Assembly (NCBI GenBank): GCA_027475525.1
Contig: JAMWFC010000032.1
Location: forward strand, 1,860,001-1,924,000
DNA length: 64,000 nt
Direction of reading: 5' to 3'
DNA from: Macrolepiota albuminosa
Lineage: Eukaryota > Basidiomycota > Agaricomycetes > Agaricales > Agaricaceae
Both the position numbers and the translations under genes were made by a program. The first letter of the stretch is position 1. Every line of letters begins with the position of its first letter. The notes beneath the pieces were generated by a model. That model was not told the DNA's origin and ran no database searches. It saw nothing but the letters and a program-made list of their open reading frames with translations. This document shows, piece after piece, positions 54,701 through 64,000 of the stretch.

Positions 54701-54990
54701 AAGACATTCATGCCCGCAAGATCTGGACGTGCCAGTACCCGTCCGACACTGGGGATCTTCCTGATCCCCAACCACCTATTCCAGGGTCAACTATCGATCC
54801 CAATCTCACACTGTCCCCCCTCCGGGACTATGATGACTCCCTGCCAGTAGCAGGGCCTTTGGGCACTTCCTATGCGCCCACATCCGAGGATGAACTCCTC
54901 GACTACGACATGGATGACGTGACTGCCGATCTATTCCAGGAGCCTGGGGACTCTCCCATTGCCCCCGTCCCTGACTTACCGATGGCCTGA
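51702..54990 (+). pseudogene. Family R extra 3' ORF, unknown protein of about 1,070 residues
   Basis: Between pol and the 3' LTR. The start at 51702 (MDNMPVDQNE) leads into a polyglutamine run, then a Q/G/P/Y-rich region (AVGFPQQQQPLAVGYLPQQ), a serine/acidic region, a basic patch (AARKRQTTPPSWDTDSSKRA) and a folded-looking C-terminal half from 53467 (LGVVIYRDHTVERQNSFFS, FYWSPVTNTIFVGQE, DYLGSYALLYG, SNVWTGLAMDRAMRIHW, YVFARPGLYKEAVAEYKAA, NQILVSWADHAYTYGV). The tail is acidic. Breaks: a shift in a G run at about 51800, a 77-bp duplication, and TAG/TGA stops near 52053, 52785, 53050, 53458, 54533 and 54632, several of them C-to-T products. There is no signal peptide or membrane segment, so an envelope-like role is not supported. 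Function unknown. Confidence 0.8.
52436..52589. repeat. Exact 77-bp tandem duplication (7 of 7)
   Basis: 52436-52512 equals 52513-52589. It duplicates the LAKLSLLQRLEMPHQSEP segment of the 3' ORF and shifts its frame. Removing one copy reconnects the frames at 52121 and 52519. Confidence 0.96.
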
Positions 54991-55033
54991 CCGTTGTATT
55001 ATCTCAAGACCGTAGCTCGGTCTGATTGGAGGG

Positions 55034-55267
55034 TGTATAGCATAGTCCGCTATGTGGCGTTGGCCACATAGCTTTACTTACTATAGTATTCAATATTATA
55101 TTATATTTATTATAATATAATATTATTTACGTTATTATATAAATAGTTTTACCAGCTGCTTACAAAGCAGCTTATTTTGTGTTGATACTACATAGTCAAT
55201 AGACCGGACTGGTCTGATTCTGTGCAGTGTGAACCTAAGCTCTCACAATTCCTGTAACTTCGTTACA
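55034..55267 (+). repeat. Family R 3' LTR
   Basis: 234 bp, TGTATAGCATAGTCC...GTAACTTCGTTACA, preceded by the purine run TTGGAGGG. It has the same hairpins as the 5' LTR (perfect GCTATGTGGC/GCCACATAGC at 55049-55072) but differs at many other positions, indicating an old insertion. Confidence 0.88.
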
Positions 55268-55397
55268 GATTGCATGGAGTTAGAAAACTCAGTCAGATGC
55301 ATGTACCTAGCCTTGTGTTAACCAAGCAAAAGATATGCTCACATCATAGTCTTGACAAAAACAAATGCCAGAAAGTGGTTTTTAATTTGAGACTTTA

Positions 55398-56113
55398 CCA
55401 AGGCCTAGAATAATAAAAGTGATTGAAGGAATAAAAGAGGCAGTGATGTTGGTAAATAAGAAAACCTCAAATGAGAAGCAAATTTTCTGGTTCAGCCTAT
55501 ATGATGAAGATCTTTCCAGGACAATAAGGGTCTTCTTGTGAAAATGTCAACATGATATGTATAAGATGGAATCATACTGAGATAAACAAACAATGAAGTC
55601 TGAAATTGAAGAGCCAGAAGATATGCAGCCATGATGGTAAAGTAGACTCTCTAAATCACATCATTACCAAATGATCCCATGTTAGTCAGGAGATTGTATA
55701 GGAAGAAGTGAAAAACATATGGAGAAGAAAAATGAGAGAAACATGGCCAGAGCATGATATATCCACCATACTAGGCAGTCCTCCAATGAAGATTATGGAT
55801 GTTGAGAGAAGACTCTTTTTAAGTCTAATCTGGGTATACAAAATACTAAACTTAAAAGCGGTCTATTTTATATAAACACTACAATGTAACAGAGTAATAA
55901 GAAAAGATGGTAGTCCACATTCACCACTAGAAATAATTAACAAATGGAATAAGACACTCCTAGATAGAGCTGAGCTGAATGTCAAGCTGACAAACAGAAT
56001 GCTTGAAAGAAAACCATTCTTCAACATGTAATAGTGGACCTGGAACAGCACAACAATAATAAATCTAAGGAGTTTGGAAGAGCTAGAAAACAGCTTACAA
56101 GGCATGGTTTTAA
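55398..56113 (+). pseudogene. LINE-type polyprotein C-terminal remnant
   Basis: One frame reads IKVIEGIKEAVMLVNKKTSN, FWFSLYDEDLSRTIRVFL*K, then a zinc-finger-like CSHDGKVDSLNHIITK*SHV, ETWPEHDISTILGSPP, RVIRKDGSPHSPLEI and LNVKLTNRMLERKPF. This is the pattern of the C-terminal region of basidiomycete non-LTR retrotransposon ORF2 / RNase H-associated proteins: FLWK...YK...W, a C..C...H...C finger, and an RVI-DG block. Stops fall where W or C codons are expected, consistent with G-to-A or C-to-T change. The RT itself is not present. Nothing is seen in the flank 55268-55397. Confidence 0.7.
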
Positions 56114-57726
56114 TAAGTAGTAGGCCATATCAGAAAGATGTGTTGGATAAAACAGGGCCCTCAGCTGTTAACTCTACACATGTGCGTAAAGGCATTTCCA
56201 TCAAAATCAGCTGCCTCTTTAGTAAAAGAACCTGATCTGAATTTCAGATAAGCAGCACAGTGAGCAAGAGGGCCTTGTCAAAGGCATAGACTATTGAGCC
56301 ACTCAAAACACTACTTCAAAAAAAAATCATACCTCATTTTTGAAATAGAAATAGAAATTAAATTCCCAACTAAACTCTACACATGATTGTATGAGTGTTT
56401 GTCTAGATAAAAGATTATATAAGTGTTTATCTGGATAAAGGATTATATAAGCATTTGTCTGGACAAAGAATTATATAATTGGTTGTTGTCTTGTCAAACT
56501 TAATTGGTATATAAATGACTGAGATATTCCTAATCTCTAGATCTGATCCTGCTATGTCTCTCATCAATTGTATAGTTTATTCTAATCTATCCACTCCACC
56601 TCCTTGCGACACACTACTCAATCTGGTTGTCTGCATGACATACGTATACCGTGATTTTTCTATTCAAATCAAAAGCTCTTCGTTGAGCTTCAATTGTTTC
56701 ATTAGTACAATTAGTTAAAACATTGCTAGCTACCTGAAGTTAAATTATTCTCGATTTCTTGACTTTATGTAAATGCCTTACTTTATTTTATTTATATTAT
56801 ATAGTTTGTAAATTATTCAGATTTCTGATTCTTTGACAACTCCACACTTATATTATTTTGTATGCAAATACTACTTGTGATATACTATTTCACCTCTTTA
56901 GCTCAGAGAGTCCTCTCTTCTGAGTTGGATGTCAACAAAGATGTCTTAAGACATCACATTTAGAATGATGCTAAATTCATACTCCGCTGCACTATAAAAA
57001 TTAGTCAATAAGACTAAGATGCGAGATAATTTTAGATTCGGCTTTGCCGCTGAATTGGCAGGCATGACAACTGACTTGATTTTTTGCCATTAAGAGACTC
57101 AGCAACAAGACTTCATCTCATCCTGGACTAAGTTAGAAATACATTAGGTATGTTATGTTCTATTTATTCTATGTCTTTTTTGAAATGTTAGGATAGCTAG
57201 TTGCAGTAAATTATTGTATTGTTCAACTGAAAAGAGACTCCATGTTAAAGAGTGCTATGGCTTATTTAGATCTCCATACAATCTTACTGCATCAGACCAG
57301 GATAACTTGGTGTGGCTATAATTACCCTTTTTTGTTAAAAAAGCAAAAGCTAGTCTTGTCATGGTAGTTTCAATATCTGATTCAGATCTTATTTGTTGTT
57401 TTTTGTACTGTTACTTGTTAGAATTAAATGCTAATATTGACAATAAAAGTAAAGCAATATACTTGGCTAAAAGTCAGGCCATTTAGTAACACTATGAGAA
57501 ACTGAAGGTAAAAGTAAGTAGTTCTTTTCAACTTGATTGCTTTAAAGCATATTCATTGTCTTTAAAAAACATGTTCAGTTATTATATTTAAGAGCAATAA
57601 CAAAAACAGTAGAATCGCTAATTATTTTTAAGCACATTAATTTAACTGAAACTAAAAATTACTTTCACACTTATGTTGATTAGAAGTCATTTGTTTTGCT
57701 TTCAACATTGTTTTGCTAAGATCTGG
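56114..57726. other. AT-rich stretch without a clear gene
   Basis: Contains a three-unit repeat (56394-56479) and, at 57230-57480, an open-looking piece (CYGLFRSPYNLTASDQDNLV, LPFFVKKAKASLVMVV) that may be an upstream exon of the decayed gene at 58765. No known domain and no reliable splice sites. Confidence 0.4.
56394..56479. repeat. Three-unit tandem repeat
   Basis: Imperfect units of about 29-31 bp with the core TTTGTCTGGATAAAGGATTA followed by TATAA. Confidence 0.75.
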
Positions 57727-57860
57727 TGATTTTTAATAAGTTTCAACTATTGTGTTAGCAAGCAATATGGCCTATTTCTATCAAAAGCAGTCTGGTAATT
57801 TTCAGCAAGTTTCAAAGTTTTGTGTTAGCAAGCAATAAGGCCTATTTCTATCAGAAGCAG
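57727..57860. repeat. Two-unit 66-68 bp tandem repeat
   Basis: Both units contain GTGTTAGCAAGCAATA followed by GGCCTATTTCTATCA and AAGCAG. Confidence 0.8.
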
Positions 57861-58190
57861 CATCATAAAATCATCAAAAATATCTTCAGTAGCGCTTGCA
57901 ATGTTACTTTATCTGTTGAAAATCTATCAACAGAAATTAGAAGCGGTACAGCATCACAAGATCATCAAAAGTATCTTTGGTAGTACTTGCAACATTATTT
58001 TATCTGTTAAACATTTATCAAATTAGAATTAAAAGTAGCATCACAGAATCATCAGTAGTATCTTTAGTAGTGCTTATCATTGGTGCAATGTCACTTTATT
58101 TGTTGAAAATCTATCAACATCAATTAGAAGTTGTATCATAAAATCATAAATATACTCTTAATAGTGTGATTAATGCAAATAGCAACTTTG
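57861..58190. repeat. Four-unit 87-95 bp tandem repeat
   Basis: Units start at 57861, 57952, 58039 and 58134 with CATCATAAAATCATC-like sequence and share TATCTTTAGTAGTGCTTG, ACTTTATCTGTTGAAAATCT and CAATTAGAAG. The units are diverged by 15-25 percent by eye, so the array is old. Confidence 0.82.
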
Positions 58191-58764
58191 CTATAGTATA
58201 TCAGTTTTTTAAATGGTAAGATATTTATTCTTATATAATTATGATAGAGAATAATGTACTTTACTGCAAGTTTGCTGATGCCATATTTATAGTTTCATTC
58301 AGATGTTCAAAATTGGACAATTATCAAATGCAATCAGTATCACAACTTTTCATGGATAAGAGGATTGAAATTTTGAATTGCAAAAATGCAAAAAAGTCAA
58401 AATACACTTGTGATTTCTCATTATTCTGATGATGTTTTGTATTTATTGTAGTCAATCAAACAACTTCTTTTGCAAACTTGTGACTTACAGGTGCCTCTCT
58501 TTGTTGCCAACTTGCATACTATGATACAATGCAGAAAATTAAAGAAGCTTTTGAAATCAAGTCTATTATCAGTGGCTTTAAGTGTCTTGTTTATTGTGGA
58601 ACAAATTCAGAAATTTTGCTTGATTTTTCTGGCTTTATTCTAGAGCTCAGACTTCTTTTTCTTTCAAGCAATTATTAGTTTGTTGCTATATTGCTGTTAT
58701 TATTTAATTTTAACTTATTCAAGCTATAATTTAGTGTTTACTAAAATAAATCTAATTCATTAAA

Positions 58765-59559
58765 TTACTTTGTTACTATTATTGCATCAAACAATTGTGA
58801 TTACTTTGATAACAACTTAGCAACACTAGATTTTATTTTTTCTTACTTCAATGAAACATTTGCTGAAGGTGATATGAATGCATATAAACTTTATTAAGTT
58901 CTTTTGAGAGCATATGCTATTTGTCCAAAGACAAGAATTTGTACACTAAAAGAACAGAGTTATTTGCTCACCGAAAAAGTACTTTCTAAGACAGTAGACA
59001 ATCACAGCATTCTCATTGGTCTACTTCAGATTGGTAGATATGTTCATACCAATAACAATATTATTGTCTTTCATGAACTAGTTCCTAACTATAGAAGCAG
59101 GTAAGTTTGCTTTTATTAATCAATTACTTGAAAAATAAAGCAGTCTTTATAGGCAGACGTACAAGCAGATTGCTTATCCTGAAGTTTTTTGCATCAGGCA
59201 ACTTGTTAAAGCAAGTATCAATTTTTGTACTGTCAAGATTGGGCAGAAAAATGCACCATTAATTCATTTAGATAAGTTACTTCTTGTTGCTAAACATAGA
59301 ATTATGGTAAGACCCTATCAAGTAAAGTTCAAGTGCTATAAACTAAAACTCTTATTACTATCAGTTATTGGAAAATAAGCTAGCTAATCAGTCTTGCAAT
59401 TTGAATCTGCATTATTTTGAGGAGTTTGGAAGCATCATATTAAAATTGATAAAAATTTTAGATTTTCCACTTCAACCTTCAAAACGTACAAAATTAACTA
59501 GTGAAGCAATCAATGAGAATGAAGACTTTCAAAAAAAGCACAATATCAAGTTGAATTGA
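58765..59559 (+). pseudogene. Decayed intron-containing gene, family unknown
   Basis: Three pieces read as one protein. Exon 1 (to 59100): CDYFDNNLATLDFIFSYFNE, one TAA, then LRAYAICPKTRICTLKEQSY and ILIGLLQIGRYVHTNNNIIV. Intron 59101-59140. Exon 2 (59141-59306): LYRQTYKQIAYPEVFCIRQL, NAPLIHLDKLLLVAKHRIM. Intron 59307-59362. Exon 3 ends at the TGA at 59557-59559: KILDFPLQPSKRTKLTSEAI. The in-phase joins at short GT-AG introns support a real, protein-coding past. More exons may lie upstream to about 57230 (for example 58241-58429 and 58530-58680). I recognise no domain; it could be a host gene family member or part of a DNA transposon. Confidence 0.5.
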
Positions 59560-59872
59560 ATTAGTATGCTACTATAAGTTGTTTTCCAAAATACATGCTA
59601 AGAACTTTGTATATTCTTTAAATTGCAGTCTGAATGAAGTATATATAATTATTGATTGTAATTGAATATATTTACTTTGAATGTGATAAAAGAAAAACAC
59701 AGTTATATGCAAAAACAGAAACATGTAAAAACAGAATTGAAAACTTGCTTAAATATTTCTGTTAGGATTACACAAAAGACTCTCACAACATCATTTAATC
59801 TTTCAAATGAGAAGAAAGTCAAATATTATAATTTTAAGAGTAAGACTTATTTCTTCTCGCTTAGCTGTCTGC

Positions 59873-60609
59873 TGTCACAACTCTTCTTATCCAGGACCAC
59901 CCTGAGACATCTCCAGAACCCCATCCAGGACTTCCTGCCAACTTTACAACACAACCCTGCCATCACACGCATCAGACTCCACCATCACGCTGCACCTTCT
60001 GACAGCCCTGCATTACAGACCTTAGAACTACCTGCTAGCATACAATTAAATCACATCAATTACTCTGACTATTACGCATCATTCCTCCATGCCAATTAAT
60101 TGCGTGCTTCACATGCATGATCTCCAATATACAATTCCCCCTTCTTCCTCTGCAATCCATTAACTCCTGGAACCATCCCAGACATCCCAGAACCCCTTAG
60201 GAATCTGGAGTAGCCTCCACTAGTATTTAAAGAGTAACTACCCACTTGTCATACTTTAGTCTTGATATTACATTAATTGTTTGTGTGTTTTTTTGATCTG
60301 ACTAATATGCACTGATTAGCATGCTCAACTTATTTGCATGTTCTTAAAATTGATATGCACTTCACAATCTAAAGTTTATAAATCCTGGTCTTGTCTTAGA
60401 ACTCCTAGTTTTTGACTTGACTCTAATCCTCTAATTCTTTTGACTTCACCTGATTCCCAGACTAAGTCTCTTACCGTAGGAATCCTCTATTTGCATCTTG
60501 AACCCTGGAGTACAGTTCAGAGTTCCAGACACCCGAGTACATGTAGATCAAGTTTGCCTCGTAAGAGCATTGCTTTCTGAGAAAGCCCCTGACTCAGCAG
60601 AATTTAATA
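59873..60609 (+). repeat. Solo LTR, same family as 19669-20476
   Basis: 737 bp, starting TGTCACAACTC and ending GCAGAATTTAATA, where the family's GCAGAACCTGACA has suffered C-to-T and G-to-A changes. It is embedded in AT-rich DNA with no element interior on either side. The flanks TCTGC (59868-59872) and ACTGC (60611-60615) agree at four of five positions and may be the target duplication. Confidence 0.82.
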
Positions 60610-61334
60610 TACTGCTATACACAAAGTTTTACATTCTATTTGACAATTTTTAAACACATTGCAACGATTTATTGTTGAAAAAGCTGAGATCTATTATTTT
60701 GGCTACTCTTATTTACATGGGATGCTTGTGTTTAAGAGCTTGGAAATATTGAGCTAAACATAAATTATTCATTGATATATTGAGTCATAGTTCCAAAATA
60801 TAGAATAGATAGATTGTAGATCAAGGTTATTCCTTGTATGTCAGAAAATGTCTTCAATTTTTGAAGTCACATGTTTAAACATTTAAGCTTTAACTAAGGT
60901 ATGTGCTATATTATCGCTGATAAAAATATATTAATTAACTTATCTTTCAGTAAGTATATTCATTATTCAACAAGAAAGACTAGTGAAACATACCAGGTTC
61001 TGACAAGGATCATGGCATTTTGCCATCCTTGCCAAAGCTGCTAATCATATCTACTTTATCATAGATTCAGAATAAAATGTAAATTTACAATTGCTGCATT
61101 GTCATGTGCATACTGTATATGTATTTTTTAACAAATTACCTAACAAAAAATAAATTTTGAAATCAATTTGACTCATTTATACTAGCAGCAAAGTATGATG
61201 CTTTCTTAGCATTAGAGATCTTTAATAATATTAATGAGAGTGCTGTGTCAACACCAAAATAAACATAGTCGAGTATTTATTTTTCAACATAATTTTTGCA
61301 TTCAAATCAAAAGTCATTATCTAATTCAATATTA
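60610..61334. other. AT-rich stretch, nothing recognised
   Basis: No repeat, frame or RNA gene seen on either strand. Confidence 0.5.
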
Positions 61335-61890
61335 CTTGCATAGCCCAGCTCAAAACTAACCAGGTGGCATAAGCTTCTCAGACTATTAGTATGTCCAATT
61401 ATCTCTTCTGCAATTACTATTTTTATTAAATGATGTATGTCCAACAAATAACCACCAACTTGAATCTATACATACCTTCAACAAATCACATAATAAAGAC
61501 TCAATCCACTTCCTAAATACAACACCTTTCTATTCACTAACATATTTTGCAGTATCACTTCTTTAAAGAAACACACCAAATGCTTAACGCTTATTTCTCA
61601 ACATTTTCAAATTCAGATCAAAAGTCATTGTCTGATCCAATTCTCAACATTATCTGCACAGCCCAAGTCAAGACTGACAAAGTGGCATAACATTTTCAAA
61701 TTATTCAGTATATCCATTACCTCTTTTATCCATATTCTAGCTCAAGGCTAATCAGATAATGTAAACTTCTCAGACTATTTAGTATGTCCATTACCTTCTT
61801 CTAACTCAATACTAAATATATGGCATGAACTTCTCAGACTATTAAGTACATTTATTACCTTTTCTGCAATTGCTATTTTTATAAATAAAG
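61335..61890. repeat. Imperfect interspersed/tandem repeat, about four units
   Basis: Units of roughly 100-150 bp share a core close to GGCATAAACTTCTCAGACTA followed by TTAGTATGTCCATTACCTCTTCT. Spacing is irregular and the units are diverged. Confidence 0.65.
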
Positions 61891-63053
61891 TTAAAAAATA
61901 CCCTTTAATATACTAGTAACCTAATTCAATTGACATCAAATCATCATCAATCTCATAACTCCTATAGAAATCTTTTGCAACTATACAATACATCAGTATA
62001 ATGTGCAAACATATCTCAATCACCGACATGAGGCAACTACTATTAAAACACATCTCAATATTCTATTTACGACTCACACCTCCTTTTATAAATACAAATC
62101 AGAATCAATCTTCTGCGCCAGCCAACTTTTCATATTCCTTAATCAACAGAGATATGAAGATGGAGCTAAAATCTATAACAAAAAGTATTGTGCCGTGAAA
62201 AAGAACAACAAAAAATATATGTGACAATCTTATTTATTGCTTCTTTTGGATACAATTTTGATTGATTGCTTACAGTATACAGCTTCTTGGCTCATGCAAA
62301 AGAAGTTGTCAATAATGCAGGCAAGCACCATTCTCAATATTAGATTTTCTACTAATATACTGACATTACAGCCTTATTTATCAGAATTAGCTATCAATAA
62401 AGTAAAAATCAAGAACAAGCAGTTGATGACTTTAGTACAACAAATAGGTAAGTAACATTACATTTAAACTAAAATAATAATAGCTAATGCTGATTGCACT
62501 AGAGTCCTACTGCCAAGAATCAATTGATGACAATAAATATCTGATGGACACATACTTTTCAGAAAAAAGTGATAATTAAAATGACAATGATGGTACTACT
62601 ATACTAACAAACATAGAAACTATCAAGTTTGTTCTATGTATATATATAGTTACCTAGTATACCCAATATATGTAGTCTGTACTGTACATTATATGTATAA
62701 AATACCAAATGATGTTTTATCTACATAGGTGTGTAAATAGAGCAAAAAACATACTAAATATCTCTTCCAGAAAGTAGAACTCCATAACTAAACAACCAGA
62801 CAATAAACTAAATCAGATGACTGCAAAGCCAACAAATGAAGAACTTTCTGAGACAAAGATGGCCAACTCTCATATAACAATAACAAAGTCTAACATGCCT
62901 ATACAAACTGATTATGACAGAAGCCATCCTTCTCATAATATAGACTCCAACATAAAAAAGTGCTATGGCATTTCCAAATCTCAATATGATAGTGTTGATT
63001 TGTATATCTTGAATGACTGGATTAGCAAATTGGAATATATAACAACAATTTGA
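61891..63053. other. AT-rich stretch with short unassigned frames
   Basis: Open pieces at 62001-62220, 62237-62455 (SIMQASTILNIRFSTNILTL) and 62817-63053 (polar, starting MTAKPTNEELSETKM) have no recognisable domain. AAATAGGTAAGTAAC at about 62445 looks like a donor site, so decayed exons are possible, but I cannot build a gene. Confidence 0.3.
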
Positions 63054-64000
63054 CGAGAATATCTACAGTTGCTTATAAAAACACGCTATGTATGCTTTAC
63101 CAAGAAATGATCAAGTATTCTGATCCACATGAAGAACTGGACGATTTATTGTCAATAATATGGCCTATCTGTTGATTTGCAATCTTCTTGTTGTAAGTGA
63201 ACATAATGTGAACATGAGTGTGAGCATAAGAGTAAGACTTGACTTTGATAGACATGTCAAGTTTCATACTTTGGCTTTAGCTTTGATGACAAAAACAAGG
63301 AAACAGGCATAGACATGGGCATCTCTCTCCACTCCTTTTAAGTCTTCTTCTCAGCATCTATTTTACTCATTGTACTAGAAACAGAGATAAAGACAGAGAT
63401 GTCTAGAGCTGGAGCCAAAGAAGCATTTGAAGACATACACAAATATGTCAACTAACAGCAAGGACACAGACAGCAGCATGAGCAAGCAAATCAAGTTAGT
63501 TAACATTTATACAAAGTATGTTAGCACATGCATGGGCTATGGTCAAGTCTGTCAAAGTTTGATATCATGTGCTGTCAAATGAATAAGTCTTTGCTTGAAG
63601 TTTTTTAGTGGCTAATGGAGGTGAGCTCAGTGTGAAGAATGAGAATGCAGCACATTACTTATGACTTAAACTTAAGATTAGTGAGGGTTGAATATTAAAC
63701 ATTGATCTGGAGATGGCTAGAATGCTCACAGGATAAAATGGGCAATACTTCTTGAACTCTGAGACATCATTATATTCATTGCTGATAAGAACAGCACAGC
63801 TGATGCGTGCTTTGTACTCACATATGTACAATTGTAGCTGCTAAGAATAAAGTCAACAAGAACCTTGGTGTTGTCTGGGAGTCTCAAATATATAGATAAT
63901 AAAAGACAATGTGATTATGAGATTGTTATGCAATGATATGATATAGTTATAGATCATGTATATAAAGTTGAAAGTTCAAAATTTGATATTCTAATCTAAT
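63054..64000. other. AT-rich stretch, nothing recognised
   Basis: No convincing coding region, structural RNA or repeat of the families described above. Confidence 0.5.

Larger units (their letters stand above)
29546..55267 (+). mobile_element. Large Ty3/gypsy element of family R with two nested insertions
   Basis: Bounded by 234-bp LTRs. Internal order: gag with CCHC knuckle, protease, RT, RNase H, integrase, chromodomain, extra 3' ORF. A G1 element (30240-39184) splits gag and a G2 chromovirus (about 41754-47209) splits the gag-protease junction. Without them it measures about 11.3 kb, large for a fungal gypsy element, mainly because of the 3' ORF. The LTRs differ noticeably and the genes have many TGA and TAG stops, so it is older than its two guests. 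The flanks GGTTT (29541-29545) and GATTG (55268-55272) are not an exact target duplication. Confidence 0.88.

Noticed and set aside
51702..54990. Reading the R 3' ORF as an envelope gene
   Set aside because: No signal peptide, no transmembrane helix and no cysteine pattern; only the position is env-like.
29541..55272. Target-site duplication of family R (GGTTT and GATTG)
   Set aside because: Only three of five positions agree; could be chance after mutation.
1..64000. CRISPR array, rRNA or tRNA genes
   Set aside because: No regularly spaced identical repeats with unique spacers and no cloverleaf or rRNA core seen by eye; the tandem arrays are diverged and lack spacers.

Overview
The window is a repeat-dense piece of a filamentous fungal genome, most likely a mushroom-forming basidiomycete (Agaricomycete). 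I infer this from the mix of chromodomain Ty3/gypsy elements, a Ty1/copia element, a CACTA-type DNA transposon whose genes carry 45-87 nt GT-AG introns, and the absence of any bacterial-style gene organisation. No rRNA, tRNA, CRISPR array or confident single-copy host gene was found.

Layout. (1) 1-5445: mosaic of old, CpG-poor retroelement remnants, including inverted pieces of a large gypsy family that I call R and several copia LTRs. (2) 5446-16096: a copia element, split at 9208-15411 by a CACTG-ended DNA transposon with a 3-bp CTT target duplication. (3) About 4960-5445 and 16097-23101: a decayed copy of gypsy family G1, into which the copia and two other LTR-like repeats are inserted. 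(4) 23110-28700: remnants of a chromovirus, a coiled-coil ORF and LTRs. (5) 28700-29545: a short stretch not assigned to any repeat. (6) 29546-55267: a family R element with 234-bp LTRs, interrupted by a young G1 copy (30240-39184, flanked by ACCGG) and by a chromovirus G2 (about 41754-47209). With both removed, R is about 11.3 kb: gag with a zinc knuckle, protease, RT-RNase H-integrase with chromodomain, then an unusual extra 3' ORF of about 1,070 codons before the 3' LTR. (7) 55268-64000: AT-rich DNA with a LINE C-terminal remnant, tandem repeats, a decayed intron-containing gene, a solo LTR and little else recognisable.

Two signals cut across the window. First, old copies have lost CpG by C-to-T and G-to-A change relative to young copies of the same families; this also accounts for many in-frame stops in R (CGA to TGA, CAG to TAG). 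Second, seven separate, perfect tandem duplications of exactly 77 bp occur in unrelated elements. Because 77 is a common de Bruijn k-mer size, these are most simply unmerged contig overlaps, that is, assembly artefacts. They create false frameshifts in at least four genes.

The strongest candidate for undescribed biology is the 3' ORF of family R. It has no domain I recognise, yet it survives in a second, much older copy of the family at 3001-4102.
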